A stretch of 64,000 bases of DNA from Sandaracinaceae bacterium (GCA_016706685.1 JADJJE010000051.1:124001-188000); one strand, 5' to 3'. Shown: positions 25,461-37,461, numbered from the stretch's first letter. Translations and numbers: made by a program. The notes: generated by a model not told the origin, from the letters alone.

Positions 25461-26351
25461 TCATAGACGGACCGAGCGACTGAATTCCGACTCGATGAAC
25501 GATTGCTCGGCCCGATAGCGCTCGGTCAGGTTCTCCACCAGCTTCGGGTCGAACTCGAACTTGCTGGAGAGAGCGTTGTGCACCGTGGCCACGCCGCCCT
25601 GGAACGCTTCTTCGTCGATGTCGACCCCGATCACCCCCGCGATCTTCGCGGCCGCCATCTTGGGCTCCGTGACGAGGTCGTCGTAGCTTACCGCGACGAC
25701 GCGACGGAACACGCTCGTGTACCGCTCCATGGCGCCCCGATAGTCGTTGTATCGGTCCTGCGCGGTCATCCACCCCGTCTCGTCCGCGATCGTCTTGGCG
25801 AGCCACTCGTTCATCTGGTCGTTGGTCATGTTGAGCCCATGGTAGTCGCTGACGAGCTTTGCCGCCGAGAGCAGGCGCCTAACGGGGTTCCGGCACACGA
25901 GAATGAACGACGCGTCCTCTCCGACGATCACCTTCATCTTCCTCAGCTGTTCGACGGAGAAGAGCATGTACTCGGGCGTGCTCTCTCCGACCACGGGGTT
26001 CTCCATCAGGCATGGGCGGAAGAGGTTGAGGTAGTCCACGTTCTCGACGGGGGTGGACGCGAGGATCCTGTTCGTGCGGAGCAGGCACTTGTACGACTTG
26101 TCGATGAAGCCGTACTGCGTGGCGGCGATGATCTCGTCGAGCTGACGGTCGAGCTGACGACGGGAGAACGCGACAAGCGCCTGCGGCGCCCGGACGTGGA
26201 ACAGCGAGTCGAAGTAGTGGAGTTCCTTCAGCGGGTGCATGAAGATCGACGTGGACTCGTCGAGCAGGTTGTGGAGCAGAGTGGAACCCGCCCGCTGGGA
26301 CCCGATCCCGATCACGAACCGATGCTGATTTTGAGTCGTTTGTTCGGTCAT
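25461..26351 (-). CDS. sulfotransferase (PAPS-dependent family)
   Basis: A 296-aa soluble sulfotransferase. The 5'-phosphosulfate loop is GIGSQRAGSTLLHNLLDES (residues 15-33), and the 3'-phosphate motif is FILVCRNPVRRLLSAAKL. KELHYFD after the first motif and GESTPEYM are typical of bacterial and heparan-type enzymes. The acceptor cannot be read, but the neighbours (two glycosyltransferases upstream, sulfatase downstream) make a capsule sugar likely. No signal peptide is seen, so it would act in the cytoplasm before export. Confidence 0.88.
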   Translation of the reverse strand: MTEQTTQNQHRFVIGIGSQRAGSTLLHNLLDESTSIFMHPLKELHYFDSLFHVRAPQALVAFSRRQLDRQLDEIIAATQYGFIDKSYKCLLRTNRILASTPVENVDYLNLFRPCLMENPVVGESTPEYMLFSVEQLRKMKVIVGEDASFILVCRNPVRRLLSAAKLVSDYHGLNMTNDQMNEWLAKTIADETGWMTAQDRYNDYRGAMERYTSVFRRVVAVSYDDLVTEPKMAAAKIAGVIGVDIDEEAFQGGVATVHNALSSKFEFDPKLVENLTERYRAEQSFIESEFSRSVRL

Positions 26352-26389
26352 TTCCTACACCCGGAGAGCGCCGCGCCTCAGGCCACCAA

Positions 26390-27604
26390 TCACAGGAGCG
26401 CCTCGAGGATCCCGTGCAGCTCGTCGGCCTGCTCGTCCACCGTACGAATCTCGTCGCGCAGAGGGTTGCGATAAGATGCCCAATCTGTGCGAGCGAGGCA
26501 CTCGCGAATCGCGGTCTCGAGCCCGTGGCTCGATCCGTCCATAGGGATCACGGTCGCGTTCGTGCCATGAACGCAGTCCTCGACGACCCCGCCGGCGTCG
26601 GTCGCGATCACCCACACATCTCGCGCGAAGGCCTCGCGCACGGTCAGGCCGAAGCTCTCCTTCCACTGCGACGGGAAGAGCAGCACGTCGAGCCCGCCGA
26701 AGAACTCGTCCATTGTGTGCCGCGTGTATGGCGGGGCCACGGTTATCTTTCCAGGGATCACCCAGTCGTGAAACGTCCACGTGCCGCCGCTGTTCTTGGC
26801 GGCGTCGACGACCTTGAGTTCGTAGTTCGTCGCCTCGATGGCGTTGAACGCCTGGACGATCTGACGCCCGCCCTTGATCGGGCCAGGACCGCCGACGAAG
26901 CCGAAGCGGACGCGCCCCATGGGATCTGGCTTCTTCGAGAACCCGGGGTTCGGCGGCACGATGCCGTTGCGGTTGAGGACGCAGCGCTCGGCGCCGAGCC
27001 CGTTGGCTAGGTGGAGCTGCCGGTGGAACTCGCTCGGGAAGAGGAGCGTGTCCGGGAGGTCGAGGCGCGCGCGCAGATGGGCGTTGCGCGCACGCGTCAC
27101 CCCCGCATCCACGACACAATAGGCGCAGATTGCCGGGTCGATCTTCCACTGATTGCAGTAGGTCCCGGTCGGCATGATCATGAACTGCTGCTCACAGATC
27201 CACCAGCAGTCGTGAATGGTTAGCGCGGTCGGGACCTTCTGCTCGTGGAGCACGTCGAGGACGCCGGCGCCGAGGTTCTGCAGGCAGTGCACGTGCGCGA
27301 CGTCTGGGCGAAATCGCGAGACGATGTCGTTGAAGATCCGGATGACGTTCCGGTTGTCGTACTGCTCGGTCGTGGAGAGCTGTCTTGGCATGGTGATGCC
27401 GATCACATCGACGCCACGGCTGCGGGTGCGGGTGACGGTGTACGGCACGGCGGTTGGATCGAACACCGCGGAGACCGCGAGGACCTGCCAGTCGTGGACC
27501 TGAGCGAGCCGTTCGGCCAGGTTCTCGGCTAAGACGGTCGCACCACCGAAAGACTGCGGTGCGTAGTGGACGTTGACCACCAGTAGCTTCTTCGCCACAG
27601 TCAT
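26390..27604 (-). CDS. glycosyltransferase, GT4 family
   Basis: A 404-aa GT-B glycosyltransferase. The N-terminal part starts LLVVNVHYAPQSFGGATVLAENLAERL, the usual acceptor-side glycine-rich loop. The C-terminal donor domain has GFVGGPGPIKGG and the E-x7-E element in KESFGLTVREA, followed by VWVIATDAGGVVEDCV. Substrate unknown. Its ATG overlaps the stop of the upstream gene by 4 bp, so the two glycosyltransferases are co-translated. The gene belongs to the minus-strand run that continues through the sulfotransferase and sulfatase. Confidence 0.9.
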   Translation of the reverse strand: MTVAKKLLVVNVHYAPQSFGGATVLAENLAERLAQVHDWQVLAVSAVFDPTAVPYTVTRTRSRGVDVIGITMPRQLSTTEQYDNRNVIRIFNDIVSRFRPDVAHVHCLQNLGAGVLDVLHEQKVPTALTIHDCWWICEQQFMIMPTGTYCNQWKIDPAICAYCVVDAGVTRARNAHLRARLDLPDTLLFPSEFHRQLHLANGLGAERCVLNRNGIVPPNPGFSKKPDPMGRVRFGFVGGPGPIKGGRQIVQAFNAIEATNYELKVVDAAKNSGGTWTFHDWVIPGKITVAPPYTRHTMDEFFGGLDVLLFPSQWKESFGLTVREAFARDVWVIATDAGGVVEDCVHGTNATVIPMDGSSHGLETAIRECLARTDWASYRNPLRDEIRTVDEQADELHGILEALL

Positions 27605-28923
27605 CTCCGGAAATCGAGCGCGCGGCGGACACCCGTGTCGAACGACTCGAACGTCTCGGAACTGACGCGTACGGCTTCTGCGTGGCGTTTCGCGCCGTCG
27701 GCGATCTCACGGCGCTTTGCTCCGTCACCGATGAGCAACTCGATCGCCTGAAGCCACTCGGCTTCGTTTGCGGCGAGGAGGCCGTTCTTTCCATGTACGA
27801 CGACGTTCTTGAAGTCTCCGGTGGCCGCAGCGATGACGGGCACCCGCACCGCCGCGGCGTCCAGGAAGCGCACAGCGCTCTTGCACTCGTTGAACTCGTC
27901 AATCACGAGCGGCACGAGCGCGATGTCACAGCGCGCGAGGAGCCCGAGGTAGGCCGGGTAGGTGGCGACCGGCTCGGTCGCGATGCGGCTGGCGTAGGGC
28001 TTGAACGTCTCCGGTAGGTCCGCGTAGCCGATGACCTGGATGCGGACGTTCGGGTGCGCCTGAAGCACCTGGAGCAACACGCTCTCGATGGTGCGGAAAT
28101 CTGCTTCGTGGGCACGCGAGCCCGACGCGTAGCCAATCGTGATGGTGCCGGGCGACGCCGGGGCCGCGCGTTTGTCCGTGGCCAGGCTGGCGGCGTGCAC
28201 GGACTCGGAGTCCACCGCGTTCCGCCAGAGGTACACAGGGCCGCGGAAGCTGCGCTGAATGCACTCCTTCATGTAGGGCGTGCTGGTAATCACGAAGTCC
28301 GCCATGCGGAGCGCCGCGAGGTACTCAGAGGTCTGCGAGAGCAGCGCGTTCTTCTCGCGCTTCGTGATGAAGTCGAGGTTCGGGTTCTCGCTGTAGATCG
28401 CCAGGTCGAAGATCGGGTCGTCGATGTCGTAGCCGATCGTGAGGCCGAGGCGCACCGCCTCGGCGACGAGCTCGCAGAACGACGCGGTCGCGTGTGTCCG
28501 GTAGAAGATGACACACGAGGCGTTCTGGAGCAGGCTCGTCGCGCGCGGCAGGTCCATCCAGTGGGAGTATCCGCACTTGATGCCGGCCTTCTCCAGGATC
28601 TCGAGCTTCTGGAGGACGCGGTACTTCTTGCACTGCGGGAGCCCGAGGTCACCGATCACCGCGACGAACGGCTCGTGAAACAGATCCCGTGCGCTCGTCG
28701 GGCGCCGCGGGGCGCCTGACCGATACTGCGAGCGGCGCAGCTCGTGTAGGTGGGAGTGGACCCCGTCCCGTCCTTTGGTCACACGGTCGCGCGCGTGGAC
28801 CGCGAGGCCTCCGAGGTGACGTACGACCGGGTTGTCGGAGTCCTCGAAGAAGGACTTGGGGTCGCGCGTCAGCTTCCGGTACTTTCGGATGAACTGCGAT
28901 TTCGAGTTGGGGTTCTTAGCCAT
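27601..28923 (-). CDS. glycosyltransferase, GT-B type
   Basis: A 440-aa protein. Its basic N-terminus (FIRKYRKLTRDPKSFFEDSDNPVV) is of the kind seen on capsule glycosyltransferases, where KLxRDPKxFFxDS precedes the catalytic part. GYDIDDPIFDLAIY and LWRNAVDSESV lie in the middle. The donor domain holds TIGYASGSRAHEADF and SAVRFLDAAAVRVPVIAAATGDF. It is the first gene of the minus-strand run, and its promoter must lie in the G-rich divergent region 28924-29103. Sugar specificity is unknown. Confidence 0.85.
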   Translation of the reverse strand: MAKNPNSKSQFIRKYRKLTRDPKSFFEDSDNPVVRHLGGLAVHARDRVTKGRDGVHSHLHELRRSQYRSGAPRRPTSARDLFHEPFVAVIGDLGLPQCKKYRVLQKLEILEKAGIKCGYSHWMDLPRATSLLQNASCVIFYRTHATASFCELVAEAVRLGLTIGYDIDDPIFDLAIYSENPNLDFITKREKNALLSQTSEYLAALRMADFVITSTPYMKECIQRSFRGPVYLWRNAVDSESVHAASLATDKRAAPASPGTITIGYASGSRAHEADFRTIESVLLQVLQAHPNVRIQVIGYADLPETFKPYASRIATEPVATYPAYLGLLARCDIALVPLVIDEFNECKSAVRFLDAAAVRVPVIAAATGDFKNVVVHGKNGLLAANEAEWLQAIELLIGDGAKRREIADGAKRHAEAVRVSSETFESFDTGVRRALDFRR

Positions 28924-29103
28924 TTACGAGAATCTCAAGCGGTCCGCCATCCGCGCGAACCGAAGAAGAATCCACCAAAGGGGGGGGGGGAAATGGGGGG
29001 GGCGGGGGCGGGTGCGGGGGGGTTTCCCCTACGATAGGAACTCGAAGGACGACCGCTTAGCATGCCGGGGGGGGAGGGACAATAGAAAGCAGGGACCGCG
29101 GGC
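28924..29103. promoter_or_regulatory. divergent intergenic region with long G-tracts
   Basis: The 180 bp between two divergent glycosyltransferase genes, so promoters for both directions should be here. The plus strand carries an unusual set of G-runs: ten G at about 28980-28989, then aaat and eight G, then cgggggcggg, then seven G before tttcccc, and another nine-G run near 29070. Four or more G-runs within 50 bp could form a G-quadruplex, or vary in length by slippage. No clear -35/-10 pair was seen. Confidence 0.5.
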
Positions 29104-31581
29104 GTGGCGGAGGGCAGCCTGGGTGCGCCTTGCGGGGACTCGCCGTGGAGCTATGTTCCGCCGCTGAGGCTTGGTGAAGGTTCCGAGTTGGCAATTCGAG
29201 ACGGCGACGATGTGTTGAGTGGGCGAAGCGTGGCGAGGGCGATTGGCGATGCGGTCGCGCGGAGCGCCCTCGGGGTCGTCGAGTCGCACCGGAAGACGCT
29301 AGACCAAGCCCTCCCTGGAAACCTGAGGGGAGCCGCGCGGGTCGAGACCGCGCTCCGCGACCTCGCGGACGGGCGCTTCGAGTCGCTTTCCTCCGCCCCC
29401 GTATTGGCGTTCGCGCGCCCGGTGCTCAAGCCCGGCTTCTACTTCGTCTCGGCGCACGTGGAGACCGCCGCCACCCGCGGGCGAGTGACCTTCGAGTTCA
29501 GCGGCCTCGGCGAGGACGCCCCGGCCTACCGGTTCGGGCTCGCGACGCGCTCTCAGCACCCCGTCTTCCGGATCGTCCGAGTTCCCCCGGTCGAGACCGA
29601 CGCGGGCTCCAGCGGATCCCGCTACTCGCTGCGTCTCTCGCCCACGGACGCCCCGGGCCCTTTCACGCTCCACTCGGTCCGTGTGGTGCCGGTGCCGGAG
29701 CGCTTCGCGGTCGCCCGAATGCGCCGCCGGATCGTCTCAGCCGGTGCCGCTCAGGGACGCTCGCTCAGCACGCTCCGGGCGGAGAGCGCGTCGCTAACAG
29801 GCGACGCGCTCTGGGCTCGCTATGACCGCACCTTCCCGCGCGGCGAGCGGCAGACCAGCTACGCCGGCTGGATCGCCGCGGTCGAGTCGCCCTTGATGGA
29901 CGCCTACCTCAAAGAGGCCGACGTGACCCTCGCGCGCCTCGCGGCGGGGACCCCGTCGAAGCAGCGCCCTCGCGTCAGCGTCCTCGTCCCGGTCTGTGAT
30001 CCGCGTCCCGAGGACCTCCGCGCGTGCCTCCGCTCCGCGCTGGACCAAGTCTACCCAGAGGTGGAGGTGTGTGTCGCGGACGACGCCTCCACGGATCCGG
30101 CCGTCCATGCCGTGCTGGATGAGCTCTCGGCGTTGGATGCCCGCCTCCGCGTGGTGCGACGGGCGACGCGTGGCCACCTCAGTGCAGCCACCAACGAGGC
30201 GCTCGCCATCGCGCGCGGCGAGCTGATCGCGCTCTTGGAGCATGACGACACGCTGGCGCCCGACGCCCTCCTCCACATGGTGGACGCGCTAGCCGAGGCG
30301 CCCGAGGCGATCTTCGCCTACAGCGACGAGGACGCGCTCGACGAGCGTGGCGAACGTTGCGACCCGCACTTCAAGCCGCAGTGGAACCCCGAGTACCTGC
30401 TGAGCGGGAACTACGTCGGGCACCTCGTCGTCGCGCGCACGGACGCGGTGCGCGCGCAGGGGGGGCTGCGGGTGGGATACGAAGGAAGCCAGAGCCACGA
30501 TCTCTTGCTCCGGCTGACGGACGAAGCGCGGTCCGGTCAGGTGGTTCACGTCCCGCACGTGCTCTACCACGGGCGCCGAAGCGCGGCGTTCACCGCCGCA
30601 GGGACCGACACCAAGCCCAACGCAGCCGGGGCGGGCCTGCGGGCCGTAGCGGATGCCGCCGTCCGGCGCGGGATCGCTGCGGAGGTGCGCCACGTCGATG
30701 GGGTAGCGTTCGGCTATCGCCTCGTGCGTGCGCTCCCGGTGCCGCCTCCAAAGGTCAGCATCATAATGCCGACGCGTGACGGTGGCTCCGTGCTGGCCCG
30801 CGCGGTGGACGGCGTGCTCGCGGGAACGGACTACGCAAACCTCGAGCTGCTGCTCATCGACAACGGGAGCACGTGTGAGCAGACACTCGGTGTGCTCGCG
30901 CGTGCAGCGGAAGACCCTCGCGTCCAGGTGCTGCGAGACGACTCTCCCTTCAATTTCTCCGCGCTCAACAACCGCGCGGCGGCGAAGGCGCGGGGAGACG
31001 TGTTCGTCCTCTTGAACGACGACGTGGAGGTGCTGCCCGACCAAGCGGATTGGCTGCGCGAGCTCGCTTCGTACGCGCTGGTGCCCGAGATTGGCTGCGT
31101 CGGCGCCAAGCTCCTCTATCCGGACGGGACGGTACAGCACGGGGGCGTGATCCTTGGCATCGGCGGCGTGGCGAGACACGCGCACAAGCGCTTTCCCGCG
31201 GCTCACTGTGGGTACTTTGGGCGGCTCCAGCTCACGCACGCCCTGAGCGCCGTCACGGCCGCCTGTCTGGCTGTGCGCCGCGACGTCTGGGAAGCTATGG
31301 GCGGTCTCGACGAAGGTCTCGCCGTCGCCTTCAACGACGTGGATTTCTGTCTCCGGGTCCGGGAGGCTGGGTACCGAAACGTCTTCACCCCCCACGCGGT
31401 GCTGGTCCATCATGAGTCCGTTTCGCGCGGCTCCGACCACACACCTGCGCGTCGTGAGCGCTTCACGCGTGAGGTTCGCTTCATGGCCGAGCGCTGGGGG
31501 GACGCGCTCTTGCGCGACCCCTACTACTCTCGCCACCTGACCTTGGACCATGAAGATTTCGCGATCGCCCAGAGTGACTGA
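29104..31581 (+). CDS. large glycosyltransferase with two GT2 domains
   Basis: An 825-aa protein read from a GTG at 29104 (weak ribosome site; a later start cannot be excluded). Residues 1 to about 280 are not recognisable; part of this looks beta-rich (PGFYFVSAHVETAATRGRVT). The first GT2 domain begins at RVSVLVPVCDPRPEDLRACL (about residue 290), with DDASTD and LLEHDDTLAPD. The second begins at KVSIIMPTRDGGSVLARAVDG (about 545), with IDNGS, LNDDVEVL and FNDVDFCLR. This twin layout is common in O-antigen and capsule polymer synthesis. It overlaps the next gene by 32 bp. Confidence 0.9.
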   Translation: MAEGSLGAPCGDSPWSYVPPLRLGEGSELAIRDGDDVLSGRSVARAIGDAVARSALGVVESHRKTLDQALPGNLRGAARVETALRDLADGRFESLSSAPVLAFARPVLKPGFYFVSAHVETAATRGRVTFEFSGLGEDAPAYRFGLATRSQHPVFRIVRVPPVETDAGSSGSRYSLRLSPTDAPGPFTLHSVRVVPVPERFAVARMRRRIVSAGAAQGRSLSTLRAESASLTGDALWARYDRTFPRGERQTSYAGWIAAVESPLMDAYLKEADVTLARLAAGTPSKQRPRVSVLVPVCDPRPEDLRACLRSALDQVYPEVEVCVADDASTDPAVHAVLDELSALDARLRVVRRATRGHLSAATNEALAIARGELIALLEHDDTLAPDALLHMVDALAEAPEAIFAYSDEDALDERGERCDPHFKPQWNPEYLLSGNYVGHLVVARTDAVRAQGGLRVGYEGSQSHDLLLRLTDEARSGQVVHVPHVLYHGRRSAAFTAAGTDTKPNAAGAGLRAVADAAVRRGIAAEVRHVDGVAFGYRLVRALPVPPPKVSIIMPTRDGGSVLARAVDGVLAGTDYANLELLLIDNGSTCEQTLGVLARAAEDPRVQVLRDDSPFNFSALNNRAAAKARGDVFVLLNDDVEVLPDQADWLRELASYALVPEIGCVGAKLLYPDGTVQHGGVILGIGGVARHAHKRFPAAHCGYFGRLQLTHALSAVTAACLAVRRDVWEAMGGLDEGLAVAFNDVDFCLRVREAGYRNVFTPHAVLVHHESVSRGSDHTPARRERFTREVRFMAERWGDALLRDPYYSRHLTLDHEDFAIAQSD

Positions 31582-32710
31582 CCGCCGCGGTGTCGCCCGC
31601 TCCGACGCGACCGGGCTGAATCGCGAGGGAGCGCTCGACGCCGTCTCCGACGGGACGGGCGAGGGGGTGCTGTTTTGGTACGGTGCGCCGCACGTCGCCG
31701 TCGCGCTGAACTCGCGCCGCTATCGCATCGACAACCGCCTCGAGCGCCTCCCCATGGCGCGCTCCTTCACCGGCCGCACGCTCCCGGACGAGGTGCTTGA
31801 GGGTATCCACACTGTCGTGTCGGTGCGTGCGTACGTGGATCGAAAAGCAGCGCGCCAGCTCGCCCAGCTGCGGGCTCGTGGCCTTCACCTCATAGCGGAC
31901 TACGACGACCTGCTCTTCGCGTGCCCGCCGAGGGACTTCCCCGGCTACCACCAGACGCTGTTGAAGCGTCGCGTCGTCAAGAAGCTCGACACCTACCGGT
32001 GCGGCCTCACGCACTTTGACGCTTTCACCGCGTCCACCACCCCCATCGCGGAGGCGCTGCGCGCTGCGCGGCCTGACGCGCCCGTCGCGACGATCCCGAA
32101 CCGACCCTCACCCGCGTGGTTCGCGCGCGGCTGGAGCCGCTTCGGCGACGACCGCTGGCAGCACGGAGGCCCCCTCGTGCTGCGCTACCTCCCTGGTTCC
32201 CCGAGCCATGATCACGACTTCGCGGTCATCGCCGACCCCATGGCGGAGTTCCTGCGGCGGCACGATGACGTGAACTTCGAGGTCGTCGGATACCTCCGCT
32301 TCGATTCCACACATTTCCCGAAAGGCCGGGTCCGGCATCTTGCGAAGGTGGACTACGAGGCCTTCGCCGGCGTTCTGGTCTCGACGTGGATCAACCTCGT
32401 CCCGCTCGCCCCCACCGTCTACAGTCAGGCTCGCTCCGCGCTCAAGATCCTCGAGGCGGCCGGGTTCGGTGTGCCGAGCATCGCCTCGCCCAGCGTCGAC
32501 AACGCAAGCGTCGGCGGGCCATCGAGTCTCGTCACCTTCGCGCGGACGCCCACCGAGTGGTTGGACGCGCTCGAGGCCGCCTACGACGAGACGAGGAGCG
32601 CATCTGCTCCGGTGCGAGCGCCATTTCAGGCGCCCCCCTCGTGGGACGTCGTCGAACGGCGGGGCGACACCCCCCGGTGGGAGACTTCAAACAGTCCCTG
32701 GCGGGGGTGA
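31550..32710 (+). CDS. probable GT-B glycosyltransferase
   Basis: A 386-aa protein whose ATG lies inside the end of the preceding GT2 gene. Its C-terminal half looks like a glycosyltransferase donor domain (VLRYLPGSPSHDHDFAVIADPM, FEVVGYLRF, YSQARSALKILEAAGFGVPSIASPS), and LIADYDDLLFACPP in the N-terminal half resembles the GYDIDDPIFD region of the gene at 27601-28923. It lacks a complete classical E-x7-E signature. Probably a further sugar transferase for the capsule repeat; specificity unknown. It is the last recognised gene of the polysaccharide region. Confidence 0.75.
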   Translation: MKISRSPRVTDRRGVARSDATGLNREGALDAVSDGTGEGVLFWYGAPHVAVALNSRRYRIDNRLERLPMARSFTGRTLPDEVLEGIHTVVSVRAYVDRKAARQLAQLRARGLHLIADYDDLLFACPPRDFPGYHQTLLKRRVVKKLDTYRCGLTHFDAFTASTTPIAEALRAARPDAPVATIPNRPSPAWFARGWSRFGDDRWQHGGPLVLRYLPGSPSHDHDFAVIADPMAEFLRRHDDVNFEVVGYLRFDSTHFPKGRVRHLAKVDYEAFAGVLVSTWINLVPLAPTVYSQARSALKILEAAGFGVPSIASPSVDNASVGGPSSLVTFARTPTEWLDALEAAYDETRSASAPVRAPFQAPPSWDVVERRGDTPRWETSNSPWRG

Positions 32711-34039
32711 GCACGGCGGCTGGAGGTACACAGTGCGTGCCATTCTGCATGCGAGAAACTGATCCGCTTGGGCTGTACGGTTGCGAGACCACCCGGCCCG
32801 CAACGACGGCGCCTCTCCCGGCGGCTATAGTGCTGCGGCCAAGATGTCCGACTCCCTTCGACGCCCCTTACCAGCCGCTCTCTCCTTGTTCGTGCTGGCG
32901 GCGTCGCTGTCCGCCTCGACCGACACCCGCGCGCAGGTTGGCAGCACCACCGCGCCACTGATCCAGGGCACCGCCTCGCTGGTGGAGGCCTACGACCCCG
33001 TGGCCCCGTCCGCGCTCGCCGCCGTGGTCATCGAGACCCAGGCAGCGCTGATGCTCACCAGCGCGCTCACCCTCACCGAGACCACGGCCGCGCTGAACCC
33101 CTCGCCCACGCTCAGCGAGCTGTGGCAGCTGTGCCCGGGGGAGCCCTTCGAGGAGCAGCCCACCGCCGCGTTCTGCTCGGGCACGCTGATTGCGCCGGAC
33201 CTCTTGCTCACCGCCGAGCACTGCGTGCCCAACGAGCGCAGCTGCGACGCGCTCTCGGTGGTCTTCGACTACCGCTACACCAGCGCCGGCGTGCTGGCGC
33301 CGCTCGAGCGCGACGATGTGTACGCGTGCGACCGTATCCTGGCCTCGGACGGCGACGGCGACTACGCGCTCATTCGGCTGGACCGCCCCGTGGTGGGCCG
33401 AACCCCGGCGCAGCCGCGCTTCACGGACCCCAAGAGCTGCCTTGGAGTGGCCCCGGAAGATCGCGTGTGGGCGGCCGGGTTTCCCTCCGGCGTGCCGCTG
33501 AAGCTCGACCTCGGCGACGTCACGGCCGACCGGCCCGTGGGCGTGTGGGTGGACGACGCGAGCGTCACCAGCCGCCAGTTCTTCCGCGGCCGCTTCGATT
33601 TGTTCGCCGGCATGGATGGCGGCGGCGTGTTCAACTACGAGCTCGACGCCGCAGATGCTGGGGTAGTTGGCACCGTCGAGCTGGTGGGCTTCCTCTCGGC
33701 CGGGCGCGCGGACTACGCCCGCACCGACGACGGCTGCTTCGCGAACGTGCGCGTGAGCGACGACGGCAGCGAGCTGGCGGGGCACGTCATCCAGCCGCTG
33801 GTCGCGCTGTGCAACCGGCGCTCCGACTACCCCACGCTCTGCCCGGCCACGGTCAGCCGCTGCCCGCCGGGGGGGGACCTGGTCGTGGGCACGGATGCTG
33901 GCATGCGCGCCTTCCCGCCCTCCACCGGCTGCGGCTGCCGTGTGCCGGGCACAGCGGCCACCACCCACGGCGAGGATGGCAGGGGCCTGCTCCTCACGCT
34001 GGGGGCGCTGATGTTGGTGCTGCTGCGGGCCCGGCGGCG

Positions 34040-36091
<2,052 letters not shown>

Positions 36092-36410
36092 GAGCTCTGG
36101 CCTCCTGGGTTTTCCCCACACTACCAGCGCACGAAGGGAAGCGCACCGCTGTGTGTTCATCGTCGACGCCTCCCTACCGGCGACGCGCGACGGCCGGCGA
36201 CGGACCTCAGCGCCCGCTCCTGCTGGCGCCCCGACCGGAAGCTCACAAATGCCGAGCCGCGCAACCCTCAACCGTCGTCCTGTTTGCATCCCTCGGCACG
36301 CCTCGCAACGTACTGGGGCAGCGCGCCGGCATCCCTGCGTGCCCCGAAGCTCGACCCGCCCCCTTCCAGCGCGCCCGCTCGGGAGTCTCGCGCCTCGCCG
36401 TCCAGGCCCC
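36092..36410. other. prkA leader and upstream of frameshifted gene
   Basis: About 320 bp between the divergent prkA start and the first convincing coding codons of the next plus-strand gene. Apart from the prkA ribosome site next to its start, I see no gene, palindrome or repeat. A plus-strand frame is open throughout but has a composition unlike its continuation after 36411. Confidence 0.5.
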
Positions 36411-37427
36411 ATGCCGCGCAGCTCACCTCGTTCTCCGGCGTCGACCTGGCGCATCGACTTCCCAGCGCGCGCGGGGTTCGCCCCAGGCAACCCCGGCCGC
36501 TTCGAGCGCTGCGCCGTGGCCTCCCGTCTCTCGGAGGATGAGCTGAGGCCGGTCCAGGTGGTGGTGGACGTCGGCGGGCCCCGCACCGTGGCGGTGACCT
36601 ACGCAGAGCCGAGCGCGCTCCCTGGGGCCGCGTCCCTCGTGCGTTGCCTCCAGGCGGAGGTGTCGCGGGCGCTTCTGAGCTATCGCCGGTCCCCCCACCC
36701 TGTCAGGACGGGCGCGTTCACCGTGCAGCCCTTCGCCGCGCTGGACCTTCCTATGGAGCCCACGCCGTTGGCGGCCGCACGAGCCCTCACCCCAGGCGAA
36801 GTGGACGCACTCCTCGCCGAGCTGCGCGCGGCCCCGGATGACGCCACCCGGTTGGCGCGGATTGCCCAGCTGGAGCAGGCGCGCGTGGCCCTCCCGGCCA
36901 CCACGGCGCGCGCGGTGCTGGCCACGTTCAGTCAGCCCGACGCGCTCACGGGGGGTCTGGTGTGCCGCGTCCTGACCGGCCGCGGCGCCTGCGCGCGGTC
37001 CAGGGCGCGCTGCCCGCCTATGAGCGCGCGCGGCTGCGAGGTCTCACCCGCGGGGCCTGCGGGGTGGACGTGATGCCGGCGGCGCAGGCCGATCCCACTC
37101 CGTATCCAGCCCGGCGACCCGTTGGGCCAGAACCCGGGGAACCCCAGCCACCCGGGCGACCCCCGGATTGGGCAGCCAACCCCAGCGCAGGCCGAGTGCA
37201 CCACCCACGCGGACTGCGTGTTGGCCTGCCCCGTGCCCCCGGACTGCTGCCCCGCCACCTGCGGTTGCAGTCATGCGGTCCCCCGCAGCGAGGCCGCCGG
37301 CATCGCCGCCGCTTGCCAGGGGGTGCGCAACCGCGAGTGCCCGGCCATGGGCTGTGCGCGCCAGGAGTTCCACGCCATCTGCCGTGCTGGGCAGTGCCGC
37401 GCCGAGCGTGGCATGGGAATGTTCTGA
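36411..37427 (+). pseudogene. frameshifted gene: TonB-like/DUF4476-like part plus Cys-rich tail
   Basis: Coding-like sequence changes frame at least twice. From 36411 one frame gives FPARAGFAPGNPGRFERC and a C-xx-E-V-ALLSYR-F-V-PF pattern like AgmX/TonB C-termini. A helical part follows (PDDATRLARIAQLEQARVAL) until near 36960, and this frame stops at 37073. At about 37007-37060 the +1 neighbour frame reads ALPAYERARLRGLTRG, a better continuation. From about 37080 to 37427 the first frame again looks coding and yields a Cys-rich domain (ECTTHADCVLACPVPPDCC, GCARQEFHAICRAGQC) like those of myxobacterial secreted proteins, but it has no proper start of its own. Either a decayed gene or two sequence errors; the start at 36411 is uncertain. 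Confidence 0.5.
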
Positions 37428-37461
37428 GCCACCGCGCGAGCGGCATGGTAGGTTGCCGTTC

